Positions 7,089 through 19,812 of a stretch of 19,812 nucleotides of DNA are shown here, one piece after another. Numbering within the stretch: position 1 is the first letter of the stretch; the number at the start of each line of letters is the position of its first letter. The translations under genes were made by a program, and so were the position numbers. Source of the DNA: DASYRM01 sp036004405 (GTDB lineage Bacteria > Acidobacteriota > Vicinamibacteria > Vicinamibacterales > UBA2999); the NCBI GenBank assembly GCA_036004405.1, contig DASYRM010000228.1:1-19812 (forward strand), written 5' to 3'. The notes under the pieces are model-generated. The model was not told where the DNA came from. It was given only the letters and a program-made list of their open reading frames with translations, and made no database searches.

Positions 7089-7200
7089 CTAGTACCGCCC
7101 GCGGCCTTCGGCGGCCTCCATCTTCGGCTTCAACTGGGCCAGATTCGTCTTGGCGAACGCCACGTTCGCCGGCACCGCCGCGACGGTCGGACCGGAGATC
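7089..7200 (-). pseudogene. Probable C-terminal remnant of a lost gene
   Basis: Downstream of the membrane-protein gene, the minus strand reads in a different frame as IAALISGPTVAAVPANVAFA and then KTNLAQLKPKMEAAEGRGRY before a TAG at 7091-7089. Codon third positions are G/C rich, as in real genes here, and the peptide looks like a protein C-terminus. An in-frame TGA lies immediately before it, there is no ATG, and only 37-40 codons remain. A truncated or frameshifted gene is the simplest reading. The parent family is not recognised. Confidence 0.35.
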
Positions 7201-7813
7201 AGCGCCGCGATTCAGGCAGGTTGCCGTCGGCGTGCGCAGTTATACCGCGACGGCGGCGCCCCTGTTTCCAGATCCAGCGGCCGATGGCCATCCACAGCGC
7301 GGTGGCCGCGCTGAACCCGATGAGCGACGCCACCACACCCAGCGCACCCGGAAGCACCAGCAGACCGAGCACGAGCGGCTGATGGGTCCCGGTGAAGAGC
7401 CACATCGCCACGATCCAGCTCACAATCACGCCTGCCGCGACCACCAGACCGGTCACCACTCTGTCGGAACGGGGACGCATCACGAGAACGAGCAGCACGA
7501 CACCGAGCGGTGCGAGAAGCGGTCGCGTCCTCGCGAAGTGCCACCCCAGCTCCTGCAGCACGTTCACGCGCGCCCCTTCGCCGACCGTCTGATACGCGAG
7601 CTGCACGGCGATAAACCCCTGCGCCCAGAGCGCTGCGGAGAGGCCAGCGGTGGCCAGCAGGGTGGACACGATCCAGTACGCAGGGAAACGCCCCACGCGA
7701 CGAATCCTTCGCACCAGCCACACTTCGAGCGCGGCGCCGGCCGCGAATACCGGCCAGTACAGGCTCATCATCTCCGCGCCGATGCCCCGAAACGTCAGGT
7801 CGTCCACACTCAC
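7199..7813 (-). CDS. Multi-pass inner-membrane protein, function unknown
   Basis: A 204-residue hydrophobic protein with about five membrane segments (roughly residues 15-35, 45-72, 98-112, 118-140 and 147-178) and basic loops (RRIRR at 35-39, MRPRSDR at 112-118, KQGRRRR at 183-189) that set topology. The start is GTG at 7813, with AGGAG 7 bases upstream lying in the final codons of the RluA-family gene, whose stop is 4 bp before; translation of the two is probably coupled. A second GTG two codons later is also possible. No catalytic motif or known family is recognised. Confidence 0.75.
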   Translation of the reverse strand: MSVDDLTFRGIGAEMMSLYWPVFAAGAALEVWLVRRIRRVGRFPAYWIVSTLLATAGLSAALWAQGFIAVQLAYQTVGEGARVNVLQELGWHFARTRPLLAPLGVVLLVLVMRPRSDRVVTGLVVAAGVIVSWIVAMWLFTGTHQPLVLGLLVLPGALGVVASLIGFSAATALWMAIGRWIWKQGRRRRGITAHADGNLPESRR

Positions 7814-7817
7814 GGCG

Positions 7818-8756
7818 TCACTCCTGCCGCAGGCGGGCCAGGAGTTCCGTCATGTCGCGCGGCAGCGGCGCCTCGAACTCGAGCGGCCGATCGTCGGCCG
7901 GATGGCGGAAGCCCAGCCGGCGCGCGTGAAGCGCCTGGCGCGGGAACTCGAGCGGCCGCAACGCGTCGGGGCCGTAGACATAGCGCGTCTCCCCCACCAG
8001 CGTGTGGCCGCGTAAGCGCGCCTGGATCCGGATCTGATTCCGCTTGCCCGTCTCGAGCCGCACCTCGACGAGCGACGTCTCGGCAAAGCGCTCCACCACC
8101 CTGTAATTGGACACCGCGTCGACGCCACTGGGATCGTTCGGATGCGTCTCCTTCTGAATCAGCGCCTTCGTGTCCCACACCAGCCGGTCGCGCCACGTCC
8201 CCTGCGGCGGATCCGGGTGGCCGTAGACCACCGCCCAGTACACACGATCGGGTTCCCGGCGGCGGAACTGATCCTTGAGGCGCTGCTGCGCGAGCGTCGT
8301 CTTGGCAAACAGCACCAGGCCGGAGGTGTCGAGGTCGATGCGGTGGACGACGAACGGCTTCCGCTTGCCACTCGACCGGAAGTAGTCCTCGAGCAGCGTG
8401 ACGATCGACGGCGACTGGCTGCGACGCTCGAGCGGCACCGAGAGGAGACCGGCCGGCTTGTTCAGCACGATCAGCGCGTCGTCTTCGTAGAGGATGTCGA
8501 GCGCGCCGGTCTTGCGCGGGCCGGGCCGCCGGGTCGCGCTCCCGGGACGGTCGATCCACAGGCGCACTAGATCGTCGGCCACCAGACGCGTAGACGCGTC
8601 GGCCAGCGTGCACTCGACTTCGTTCAAGAACACCTTGCCGCGCTCGAGCGCCGTCACCACCTTGGCGCGCGAACCGAGGCGATCGGGTGCGGCCAGGAAC
8701 TTGTCGAGGCGCGTGCCCGCGTCAGACGCGGCGATGGTCCATTGCGGGCGGCTCAA
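7818..8756 (-). CDS. RluA-family 23S rRNA/tRNA pseudouridine synthase
   Basis: A 312-residue enzyme converting specific uridines in structured RNA to pseudouridine. An N-terminal S4 RNA-binding domain (about 13-70, GTRLDKFLAAPDRL...LERGKVFLNEV) precedes the catalytic domain. The catalytic motif is HRIDLDTSGLVLF (138-150) with nucleophile Asp141. Further family blocks are ILYEDDALIVLNKPAGLLSVP (88-108), RVYWAVVYG and the C-terminal GKRNQIRIQARLRGHTLVGETRY. The likely start is TTG at 8756, overlapping the stop of the upstream quinohemoprotein gene (TTGA); no other start fits before the S4 domain. It resembles the RluD/RluC group, but the target site cannot be assigned from sequence, so no symbol is given. 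Confidence 0.9.
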   Translation of the reverse strand: MSRPQWTIAASDAGTRLDKFLAAPDRLGSRAKVVTALERGKVFLNEVECTLADASTRLVADDLVRLWIDRPGSATRRPGPRKTGALDILYEDDALIVLNKPAGLLSVPLERRSQSPSIVTLLEDYFRSSGKRKPFVVHRIDLDTSGLVLFAKTTLAQQRLKDQFRRREPDRVYWAVVYGHPDPPQGTWRDRLVWDTKALIQKETHPNDPSGVDAVSNYRVVERFAETSLVEVRLETGKRNQIRIQARLRGHTLVGETRYVYGPDALRPLEFPRQALHARRLGFRHPADDRPLEFEAPLPRDMTELLARLRQE

Positions 8757-10555
8757 TCCACGCCGAACGCGAGGAGCACGTTGCCGGGCCGCGCGGCGAT
8801 GCCGCCGTAGCCGGAGTTCACGAAGATCATGCTGCCGCCGACGATGAGCGGCGAGCCGTCGATGCTGGCGCCGGTGCCGGGCACGCCGTTGACGGTGTCA
8901 AAGCTGCGGTTGGTGTCGAACTGCCAGAGGATCTCGCCGCCGTCGGCCGCGTAGGCGCGCAGCCCGCCGTCGATCGAGCCGGCGATCACTGCGCCGGGGA
9001 TTGCCGTCGCCGCGCCGGCCTGCGACGCGTTGCACCGCGGCTGTCCGGCACACAGCACCGGCGGCGCCTCGACGTTCCATGCCTGCTGCCCCGTGCCCGC
9101 CCGCACGGCCCGGATGCCGCCCGGCCTCTCCGATCGATAGCTGCCGTTGCCGAAGTACGCCTGCCGCCCGTCGAAGGTCGCGCCCCACTGCCCGCCGAGC
9201 GCGCTCCCCTCGCCGAAGCGGTACTGCCACACCATCGCGCCGGTGTCGGGATTGATCGCGTGGGCCATGCCCGACTTCTGCGGGATGACGATCAGCTGCC
9301 GCCCATCGACGGTGGCGAGCATCGGCGCGGCCGAGAAGTCGTGGTCGGGACCCGACACTTCGGGACAGCCGCTGCCAGTGCTCTTCTCGGGACAGCCGCC
9401 CAGCCAGCTGTCGCCCTTCGTGCCCTGATAGAACCACTTCACCTTCCCGGTCTGCATGTCCACCGCGACGACCGAGTCGGTCATCGGCTGCACCGGATCG
9501 GCGTAGCCGTTGCCGGTCGCGAAGTAGACGGAGCGGCGCGCTACGTCCACCGTGGGCGATGACCAGATGCCGCCGCCGGCGGGGCCGAAGGCGTCGGTGC
9601 CATTGCGCGCGTTCTTGCCCCGCGGTTTCGGTTCGTCCACGGTGTAGGTCTTCCAGATCAGCGCTCCGGTGTTGACGTCGAGTGCCGTGAGGTTGCCGCG
9701 GAAGGTGCAGCACTTGTTGTCGCCGCGCCCCGCCGTGGTCTCCTCGCCGAGCCCCTGTATGGGAACGAACGCCTTGCCGTCGGCGACGGCGATGGCGCCG
9801 GTAATCGCCGCGTTCGGGTGGGCATCGGCCTGACGCTTCCACACCAGCTGCCCTGTCACCGCGTCCACCGCGTAGACGTTGGCCTTCTGATCGCCGAAGA
9901 AGACGGCGTAGCGGGTGGTGTTGCCGCTGCGATAGGGCCACACGCTGAGCGCGCTGCGAATGCCGAACTCGGCGCGGTAGGTCCAGTAGGTGCAGCCGGT
10001 CTTCGGGTCGAGCGCGTGTAACTCGCCGTTGTCGCTGCCGGCGAAGAGCTTCCCGCCTGCCAGCGCCGGCTGGACGCGCGCGGAAGTGGCGCCGTCGTAG
10101 GCAAACGCCCACTTCAACTTGAGGCGAGGCAGATCCTGCGCGGTGAGCCCGCCCTGCGCCGCGTAGCGCGTGTTGGTGGCGTCACCGCCCCACGCCATCC
10201 AGCGTGGCCCGCGCATCGGGTCGGTGGTCGGCGTGGCTGCCGTGCACTGGTTGGCGCGGCCCGTGGACGCCGCAAAGGCGCGTCCGGTCACGAACTGCGC
10301 GACCGCGACGCGCTCGGCGGTGGTGAGCGTGGCGCCCTGGGCCGCCATCTTGCCGTTGGTCAGCGCGTTGACGATCGCCTCGGGCGCGTACGCGCGCAGC
10401 GCGTCGGGTGGCGGCACGGCGGTCTGCCCCGCCTGGTGACACGTCGCGCACGCGCGCGTGAACACCGCATCACCGGCCGACGGCTGGGGCTGTTGAGCCG
10501 ACGCCGCGGCGGGCACCGCCAGCAGCAGGGCAAACGTCACACTCTTGAAGCGCAT
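8753..10555 (-). CDS. Cytochrome c-PQQ quinohemoprotein dehydrogenase (polyvinyl alcohol dehydrogenase-like)
   Basis: A 600-residue exported protein. A Sec signal peptide (1-20, ending ASA) is followed by a small cytochrome c domain with heme motif CATCH (C36, C39, H40) and probable axial Met70 (NGKM). The remainder is a PQQ-type beta-propeller with repeated blade motifs (AGSDNGELHALDPKTG, ANVYAVDAVTGQLVWKRQ, GNLTALDVNTGALIWKT, SVVAVDMQTGKVKWFYQG). A vicinal cysteine pair, C282-C283, is the ring disulfide seen in PQQ alcohol dehydrogenases, and GPDHDFSAAP (402-411) holds a candidate catalytic Asp. N-terminal heme followed by propeller is the order of polyvinyl alcohol dehydrogenases; true substrate unknown. 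It would act in the periplasm, passing electrons to the respiratory chain. The ATG at 10555 has GGAG five bases upstream. Its stop overlaps the pseudouridine synthase start. Confidence 0.85.
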   Translation of the reverse strand: MRFKSVTFALLLAVPAAASAQQPQPSAGDAVFTRACATCHQAGQTAVPPPDALRAYAPEAIVNALTNGKMAAQGATLTTAERVAVAQFVTGRAFAASTGRANQCTAATPTTDPMRGPRWMAWGGDATNTRYAAQGGLTAQDLPRLKLKWAFAYDGATSARVQPALAGGKLFAGSDNGELHALDPKTGCTYWTYRAEFGIRSALSVWPYRSGNTTRYAVFFGDQKANVYAVDAVTGQLVWKRQADAHPNAAITGAIAVADGKAFVPIQGLGEETTAGRGDNKCCTFRGNLTALDVNTGALIWKTYTVDEPKPRGKNARNGTDAFGPAGGGIWSSPTVDVARRSVYFATGNGYADPVQPMTDSVVAVDMQTGKVKWFYQGTKGDSWLGGCPEKSTGSGCPEVSGPDHDFSAAPMLATVDGRQLIVIPQKSGMAHAINPDTGAMVWQYRFGEGSALGGQWGATFDGRQAYFGNGSYRSERPGGIRAVRAGTGQQAWNVEAPPVLCAGQPRCNASQAGAATAIPGAVIAGSIDGGLRAYAADGGEILWQFDTNRSFDTVNGVPGTGASIDGSPLIVGGSMIFVNSGYGGIAARPGNVLLAFGVD

Positions 10556-10589
10556 CGATCCTCCAGAACGGAGGAGATGTTACATGGTC

Positions 10590-10615
10590 GGGCACATCTA
10601 AAGATGTGCCCCTAC
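10590..10615. repeat. Dispersed palindromic unit, CT-NN-AG family
   Basis: Perfect palindrome: GGGCACATCT (10590-10599), loop AA, AGATGTGCCC (10602-10611), followed by CTAC. It is the first of three units between gltD and the quinohemoprotein gene. The arm sequence differs from its neighbours but the centre is the same. Confidence 0.85.
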
Positions 10616-10619
10616 GTAC

Positions 10620-10639
10620 GGGCCGCCTGAAGGCGGCCC
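10620..10639. repeat. Dispersed palindromic unit, CT-NN-AG family
   Basis: Perfect palindrome: GGGCCGCCT (10620-10628), loop GA, AGGCGGCCC (10631-10639). Same arms as the units at 10658, 16245 and 19220. Confidence 0.85.
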
Positions 10640-10657
10640 CCACGACTGCAGCCGGAC

Positions 10658-10680
10658 GGGCCGCCTGAAGGCGGCCCCTA
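10658..10680. repeat. Dispersed palindromic unit whose CTA tail forms the gltD stop codon
   Basis: Perfect palindrome: GGGCCGCCT (10658-10666), loop GA, AGGCGGCCC (10669-10677), then CTAC. The CTA at 10678-10680 read on the minus strand is the TAG stop of gltD. Confidence 0.85.
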
Positions 10681-12118
10681 CGACAGTGGTGCGGGGAGCT
10701 TCGACGCGCCCATGAGGTGCTCGTCGATGGCGCGGGCGGCGCTGCGCCCTTCGGCAATCGCCCACACGATGAGCGATTGGCCGCGCTGCATGTCGCCGGC
10801 GGTGAAGACGCCCGGAACGTTCGTCATCCACTTGCCGTCGCGCGCGACGTTGCCACGGGCCGTCATGTCCACGCCCAGGTCGGTGAGCAGCGCGCCCTTC
10901 TCAGGGCCGGTGAACCCCATTGCCAGCAACACCAGGTCGGCGGGGATCTCGAACTCGCTGCCCGCCACCGGCTCGAACACCGTGCGGCCGTCCTTCTGCA
11001 CCGCTTCGACCTTCACCGCGTGCAGCGCCTTCACGCGCCCCTCGGGCGTGCCGGAAAAGCGCTGCGTGTTCACCGAGTAGAGCCGCTCGCCGCCCTCCTC
11101 GTGAGCCGGCGACACGCGGAAGATCGCCGGCCATTCCGGCCAGGGATTGTTGGCGGTCCGCTCCTTCGGCGGCATCGGCAGCAGCTCGAGCTGGTGCACC
11201 GACCTGGCTTTCTGCCGATGCGCCGTGCCCAGACAGTCGGCGCCGGTGTCGCCGCCGCCGATGAGGATGACGTGCTTCCCTTGGGCCGAGATGAACTCGG
11301 CGTCGGGAACCACGTCGCCCTCGTTGCGGCGGTTCTGGAGCGTCAGGTATTCCATCGCGAAGTGAATGCCCTTCAGCTCCCGCCCCGGCACCGGCAGATC
11401 GCGCGGCTTCTCGGCGCCGCCGGCCAGAAGCACCGCGTCGTAGTCGCGGCGCAAGCGGTCGGCCGTCACGTCGACGCCGACGTTGACGCCCGGCCGGAAC
11501 ACCACGCCCTCCGCTTCCATCACCTTGAGCCGGCGATCGAGGAAGCGCTTCTCCATCTTGAACTCGGGGATGCCGTAGCGCAGCAGCCCGCCGATGCGGT
11601 CCGACTTCTCGAACACCGTCACCGAGTGCCCGGCGCGGTTCAACTGGTCGGCGGCCGCCAGGCCCGCCGGTCCGGAGCCGACGATCGCCACCTTCTTCCA
11701 CGTGCGGTGCTCGGGCGGCTGCGGCACCACCCAGCCCTCGTCCCAGGCGCGATCGATGATCGCGGCCTCGATCGACTTGATCGTGACGGGATCCTCGTTG
11801 ATCCCGAGCACGCACGACCCCTCGCACGGGGCCGGACACAGTTTGCCGGTGAACTCCGGGAAGTTGTTGGTGGTGTGCAGGCGGTCGATCGCGGCGCGCC
11901 AGCGATCCTTGTAGACGAGGTCGTTCCAATCGGGAATCAGGTTGCCGAGCGGGCAGCCCTGATGACAGAACGGAATGCCGCAGTCCATGCAGCGCGCACC
12001 CTGCGCCGCCAGATCGGTGTCCGCGTAGCGGAGATACACCTCGCGCCAGTCCTGCACGCGCTCGGCGACCGGACGCGTGGGGTGCTTCTTCCTTCGAATC
12101 TCGATGAATCCGGTCGGC

Positions 12119-12126
<8 letters not shown>
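10678..12126 (-). CDS. gltD: Glutamate synthase (NADPH) small subunit
   Basis: A 482-residue NADPH-oxidising subunit that supplies electrons to GltB. The N-terminal domain carries the two cysteine clusters that ligate [4Fe-4S] centres: C46, C49, C54, C58 (CMDCGIPFCHQGCP) and C97, C101, C105 (CPAPCEGSC). The FAD motif is VGSGPAGLAAAD (149-160), followed by FEKSDRIGGLLRYGIPEFKM. The NADPH motif is LIGGGDTGADC, and the C-terminal FAD block is GVFTAGDMQRGQSLIVWAIAEGR. Length is normal. The ATG at 12126 overlaps the gltB stop by 8 bp, implying translational coupling in a gltBD operon. The stop codon falls at the edge of a palindromic repeat, so the last few residues may have been reshaped by that insertion. 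Confidence 0.96.
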
Positions 12127-16756
<4,630 letters not shown>

Positions 16757-16793
16757 GGTCGTCACATTCTGCCGATCAGGCATGCGATAGGGA

Positions 16794-16823
16794 AATACAA
16801 TGATCTGAGTGAATCCATGCCAA
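16794..16823 (-). promoter_or_regulatory. Candidate gltB promoter
   Basis: On the minus strand TTGGCA (16823-16818) and TGTATT (16799-16794) are separated by 18 bases, a weak sigma-70-like pair. Transcription would begin near 16787, about 30 bases before the chosen gltB ATG. The -35 lies inside one arm of the 18-bp inverted repeat, so a protein bound there would affect gltB transcription. Confidence 0.3.
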
Positions 16824-16851
16824 TGGATCATGGATTGGCACGGATTCACTC
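16807..16851. repeat. 18-bp inverted repeat with 9-base spacer (candidate operator)
   Basis: GAGTGAATCCATGCCAAT (16807-16824) and ATTGGCACGGATTCACTC (16834-16851) are inverted copies matching at 17 of 18 positions; the one difference is A16817 against C16841. The spacer is GGATCATGG. The region is AT-richer than its surroundings. Transcribed from the minus strand, the mismatch becomes a G-U pair, so the stem would be unbroken. Confidence 0.85.
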
Positions 16852-17036
16852 GCAGGCTTCGGGCTTCCGGCTCCCGGCACCGGGCCTGGGCCGGCCGGGC
16901 CACTGGCTGGTACCAGTCGCCCGCCCAACCGACGAAATTGCCATTCCACTGGAATTCGGGCGGAAATCGTGGACTATCCCGCTATCCTTCACGGGATTGC
17001 CAGGCGGACGCCTACCCCAGGCGGGCCTGAGCCGCG

Positions 17037-17055
17037 AACCGGCGTTAAGCCGGTT
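17037..17055 (+). other. Leader hairpin 1 of the radical SAM gene
   Basis: AACCGGC (17037-17043), loop GTTAA, GCCGGTT (17049-17055): a perfect 7-bp stem in the presumed 5' leader. Confidence 0.5.
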
Positions 17056-17068
17056 TGCCAGATACCGC

Positions 17069-17097
17069 GCGCGGTCCGCGCTTTGAGCGGACCGCGC
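17069..17097 (+). other. Leader hairpin 2, abutting the ribosome-binding site
   Basis: GCGCGGTCCGC (17069-17079), loop GCTTTGA, GCGGACCGCGC (17087-17097): a perfect 11-bp GC-rich stem ending 3 bases before the AGGAG of the radical SAM gene. No U-run follows, so it is not a standard terminator. It could affect initiation or mRNA stability. Confidence 0.55.
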
Positions 17098-17111
17098 ATG
17101 AGGAGAGACGC

Positions 17112-19205
<2,094 letters not shown>

Positions 19206-19219
19206 ACATTCAGACGTGG

Positions 19220-19239
19220 GGGCCGCCTTCAGGCGGCCC
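19220..19239. repeat. Dispersed palindromic unit, CT-NN-AG family
   Basis: Perfect palindrome: GGGCCGCCT (19220-19228), loop TC, AGGCGGCCC (19231-19239). It lies between the radical SAM stop and its terminator. Confidence 0.85.
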
Positions 19240-19246
19240 GACCAGA

Positions 19247-19280
19247 GGGCCGGCGATTCACGTCGCCGGCCCTTTTTCTT
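19247..19280 (+). terminator. Rho-independent terminator of the radical SAM gene
   Basis: GGGCCGGCG (19247-19255), 8-base loop, CGCCGGCCC (19264-19272), then TTTTTCTT. A perfect 9-bp GC stem with a T-run, 42 bp after the stop codon. Confidence 0.92.
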
Positions 19281-19290
19281 GTACGTCGTT

Positions 19291-19313
19291 GCGGGTCTTT
19301 AGCCCCGCCCTAC
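19291..19313. repeat. Dispersed palindromic unit, imperfect copy
   Basis: GCGGGTCT, loop TT, AGCCCCGC, then CCTAC. The centre keeps the CT-NN-AG pattern, with internal mismatches in the arms. It is related to the copy at 1277-1298 in reverse orientation. Confidence 0.7.
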
Positions 19314-19367
19314 ACTGAGCAAGATTCGTCAAGACGCACGCTGATCGCTGAGGCAAGATACGCCTCG

Positions 19368-19793
19368 ATGCACCCCACCGCCGCGCGCGCGACTCCCTGG
19401 CATCTGTGGATGGTCGCGATCCTGACGCTCCTGTGGAATGGATCGGGCGCGGTGACCATCGCGATGGCGCAGATGGGCAGGCGTCTCGACATGGACGCCA
19501 ACGAGATCGCCTATTACGCGCATCAGCCGTTCTGGTTCGTCTTGACGACCGACCTCGCGCTCTTGTCGGCCCTGGCGGCGGCCGTGGCCCTGCTGCTGCG
19601 CAGCCGGGTCGCCGCCTGGTTGTTCGCGCTGTCTCTGTGCGCGATCGTCGCCAACAATCTGTATGACGTCGCCGCGAAGACGTCGCTCGCGCTCGCAGAC
19701 TCCGGTTGGCGACACCTGACGATCGTGATCGTCAGTGTCGCGATCCTGCAATTCGCCTACGCGTGGACGATTACACGGCGCGCCGTTCTATAG
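19368..19793 (+). CDS. Small four-helix membrane protein, function unknown
   Basis: A 141-residue protein with four predicted membrane helices (roughly residues 12-35, 56-77, 82-101 and 117-136) and a short hydrophilic loop (RRLDMDANEIAYYAHQP, 38-54). The pattern HLWMVAILTLLWNGSGA at the start, an acidic loop, and a PFWFVL helix resembles a widespread family of small hypothetical membrane proteins, sometimes loosely labelled sugar transporter. No transport motif is visible, so that label is not adopted. The ATG at 19368 gives an N-terminus fitting this pattern; no strong ribosome-binding site is seen. It follows the radical SAM terminator by about 90 bp and so is probably a separate unit. Confidence 0.7.
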   Translation: MHPTAARATPWHLWMVAILTLLWNGSGAVTIAMAQMGRRLDMDANEIAYYAHQPFWFVLTTDLALLSALAAAVALLLRSRVAAWLFALSLCAIVANNLYDVAAKTSLALADSGWRHLTIVIVSVAILQFAYAWTITRRAVL

Positions 19794-19812
19794 TGAGATT
19801 GCCACTCGCCTT

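Larger units (their letters stand above)
16757..17111. promoter_or_regulatory. Divergent intergenic region between gltB and the radical SAM gene
   Basis: This 355-bp stretch holds no supported gene. It contains a near-perfect 18-bp inverted repeat (16807-16851), a possible gltB promoter, several GC-rich hairpins on the radical SAM side (17037-17055 and 17069-17097), and a Shine-Dalgarno AGGAG at 17101-17105, 6 bases before the radical SAM start. It should carry the promoters of both genes. A convincing promoter for the radical SAM gene is not obvious. Confidence 0.6.

Noticed and set aside
10590..10680. Palindromes as rho-independent terminators
   Set aside because: Two-base loops and no T-run; the same units also occur inside coding sequence.
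16807..16870. Sigma-54 promoter suggested by TGGCAC in the inverted repeat near a nitrogen-assimilation gene
   Set aside because: The GC expected at the -12 element is not at the correct distance on either strand.
16757..16903. Extended gltB N-terminus from the ATG at 16903
   Set aside because: The extra 49 residues have no family counterpart and would be encoded by the 18-bp inverted repeat and the promoter-like region.
17055..17111. Extended radical SAM N-terminus from 17055
   Set aside because: It would be encoded by the leader hairpin; the ATG at 17112 has a proper ribosome-binding site.

Overview
The window reads as a high-GC (well over 60% by eye) bacterial chromosome segment, most likely from an Acidobacteriota member of the Vicinamibacteria type (subdivision 6). 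This is an inference from gene content: a YpdA-type bacillithiol-disulfide reductase homologue, a soil-type quinohemoprotein, lipoproteins with carboxypeptidase-regulatory domains, a Tes/MSS-like radical SAM enzyme, and many short palindromic repeats. No rRNA, tRNA, CRISPR array or prophage was seen.

Layout. Bases 1-83 (minus) are the first 27 codons of an IS110-family transposase that runs off the left edge. Just upstream of its start codon is a strongly structured non-coding stretch (about 84-180), where IS110-group elements carry their bridge RNA, followed by a six-unit 9-bp tandem repeat (204-257). Next comes ypdA (minus), divergent from a plus-strand run: two ABC-F ATPases (Uup-like, then YbiT-like), a lipoprotein with two carboxypeptidase-regulatory-like domains, and an exported helical-repeat protein. 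A 64-residue zinc-ribbon protein converges on this run. A large minus-strand block follows (read from high to low coordinates): gltB and gltD (glutamate synthase, 8-bp overlap), then a tightly packed trio of a cytochrome c-PQQ quinohemoprotein, an RluA-family pseudouridine synthase and a small membrane protein, ending in what looks like a gene remnant. Divergent from gltB across a 355-bp intergenic region is a 697-residue radical SAM protein resembling the archaeal tetraether lipid synthase (Tes) and bacterial membrane-spanning lipid synthase families. It is closed by a clean rho-independent terminator. A four-helix membrane protein ends the window.

Four things stand out. (1) The Tes-like radical SAM protein is a candidate enzyme for joining lipid tails into membrane-spanning (iso-diabolic acid or GDGT-like) lipids. 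(2) There is a candidate bridge-RNA fold at the IS110 end. (3) A family of palindromes sharing a fixed centre (CT, two loop bases, AG) has arm sequences that vary together on both sides. At least eight copies are present; two lie inside coding sequence in frame (linker of Uup, surface loop of GltB) and one supplies the gltD stop codon. (4) A near-perfect 18-bp inverted repeat sits in the gltB/radical SAM intergenic region.

Functionally, the segment mixes housekeeping (ammonia assimilation by GltBD, ribosome-associated ABC-F proteins, RNA pseudouridylation), thiol redox (YpdA), periplasmic oxidation (PQQ/cytochrome c) and probable membrane-lipid remodelling (Tes-like).
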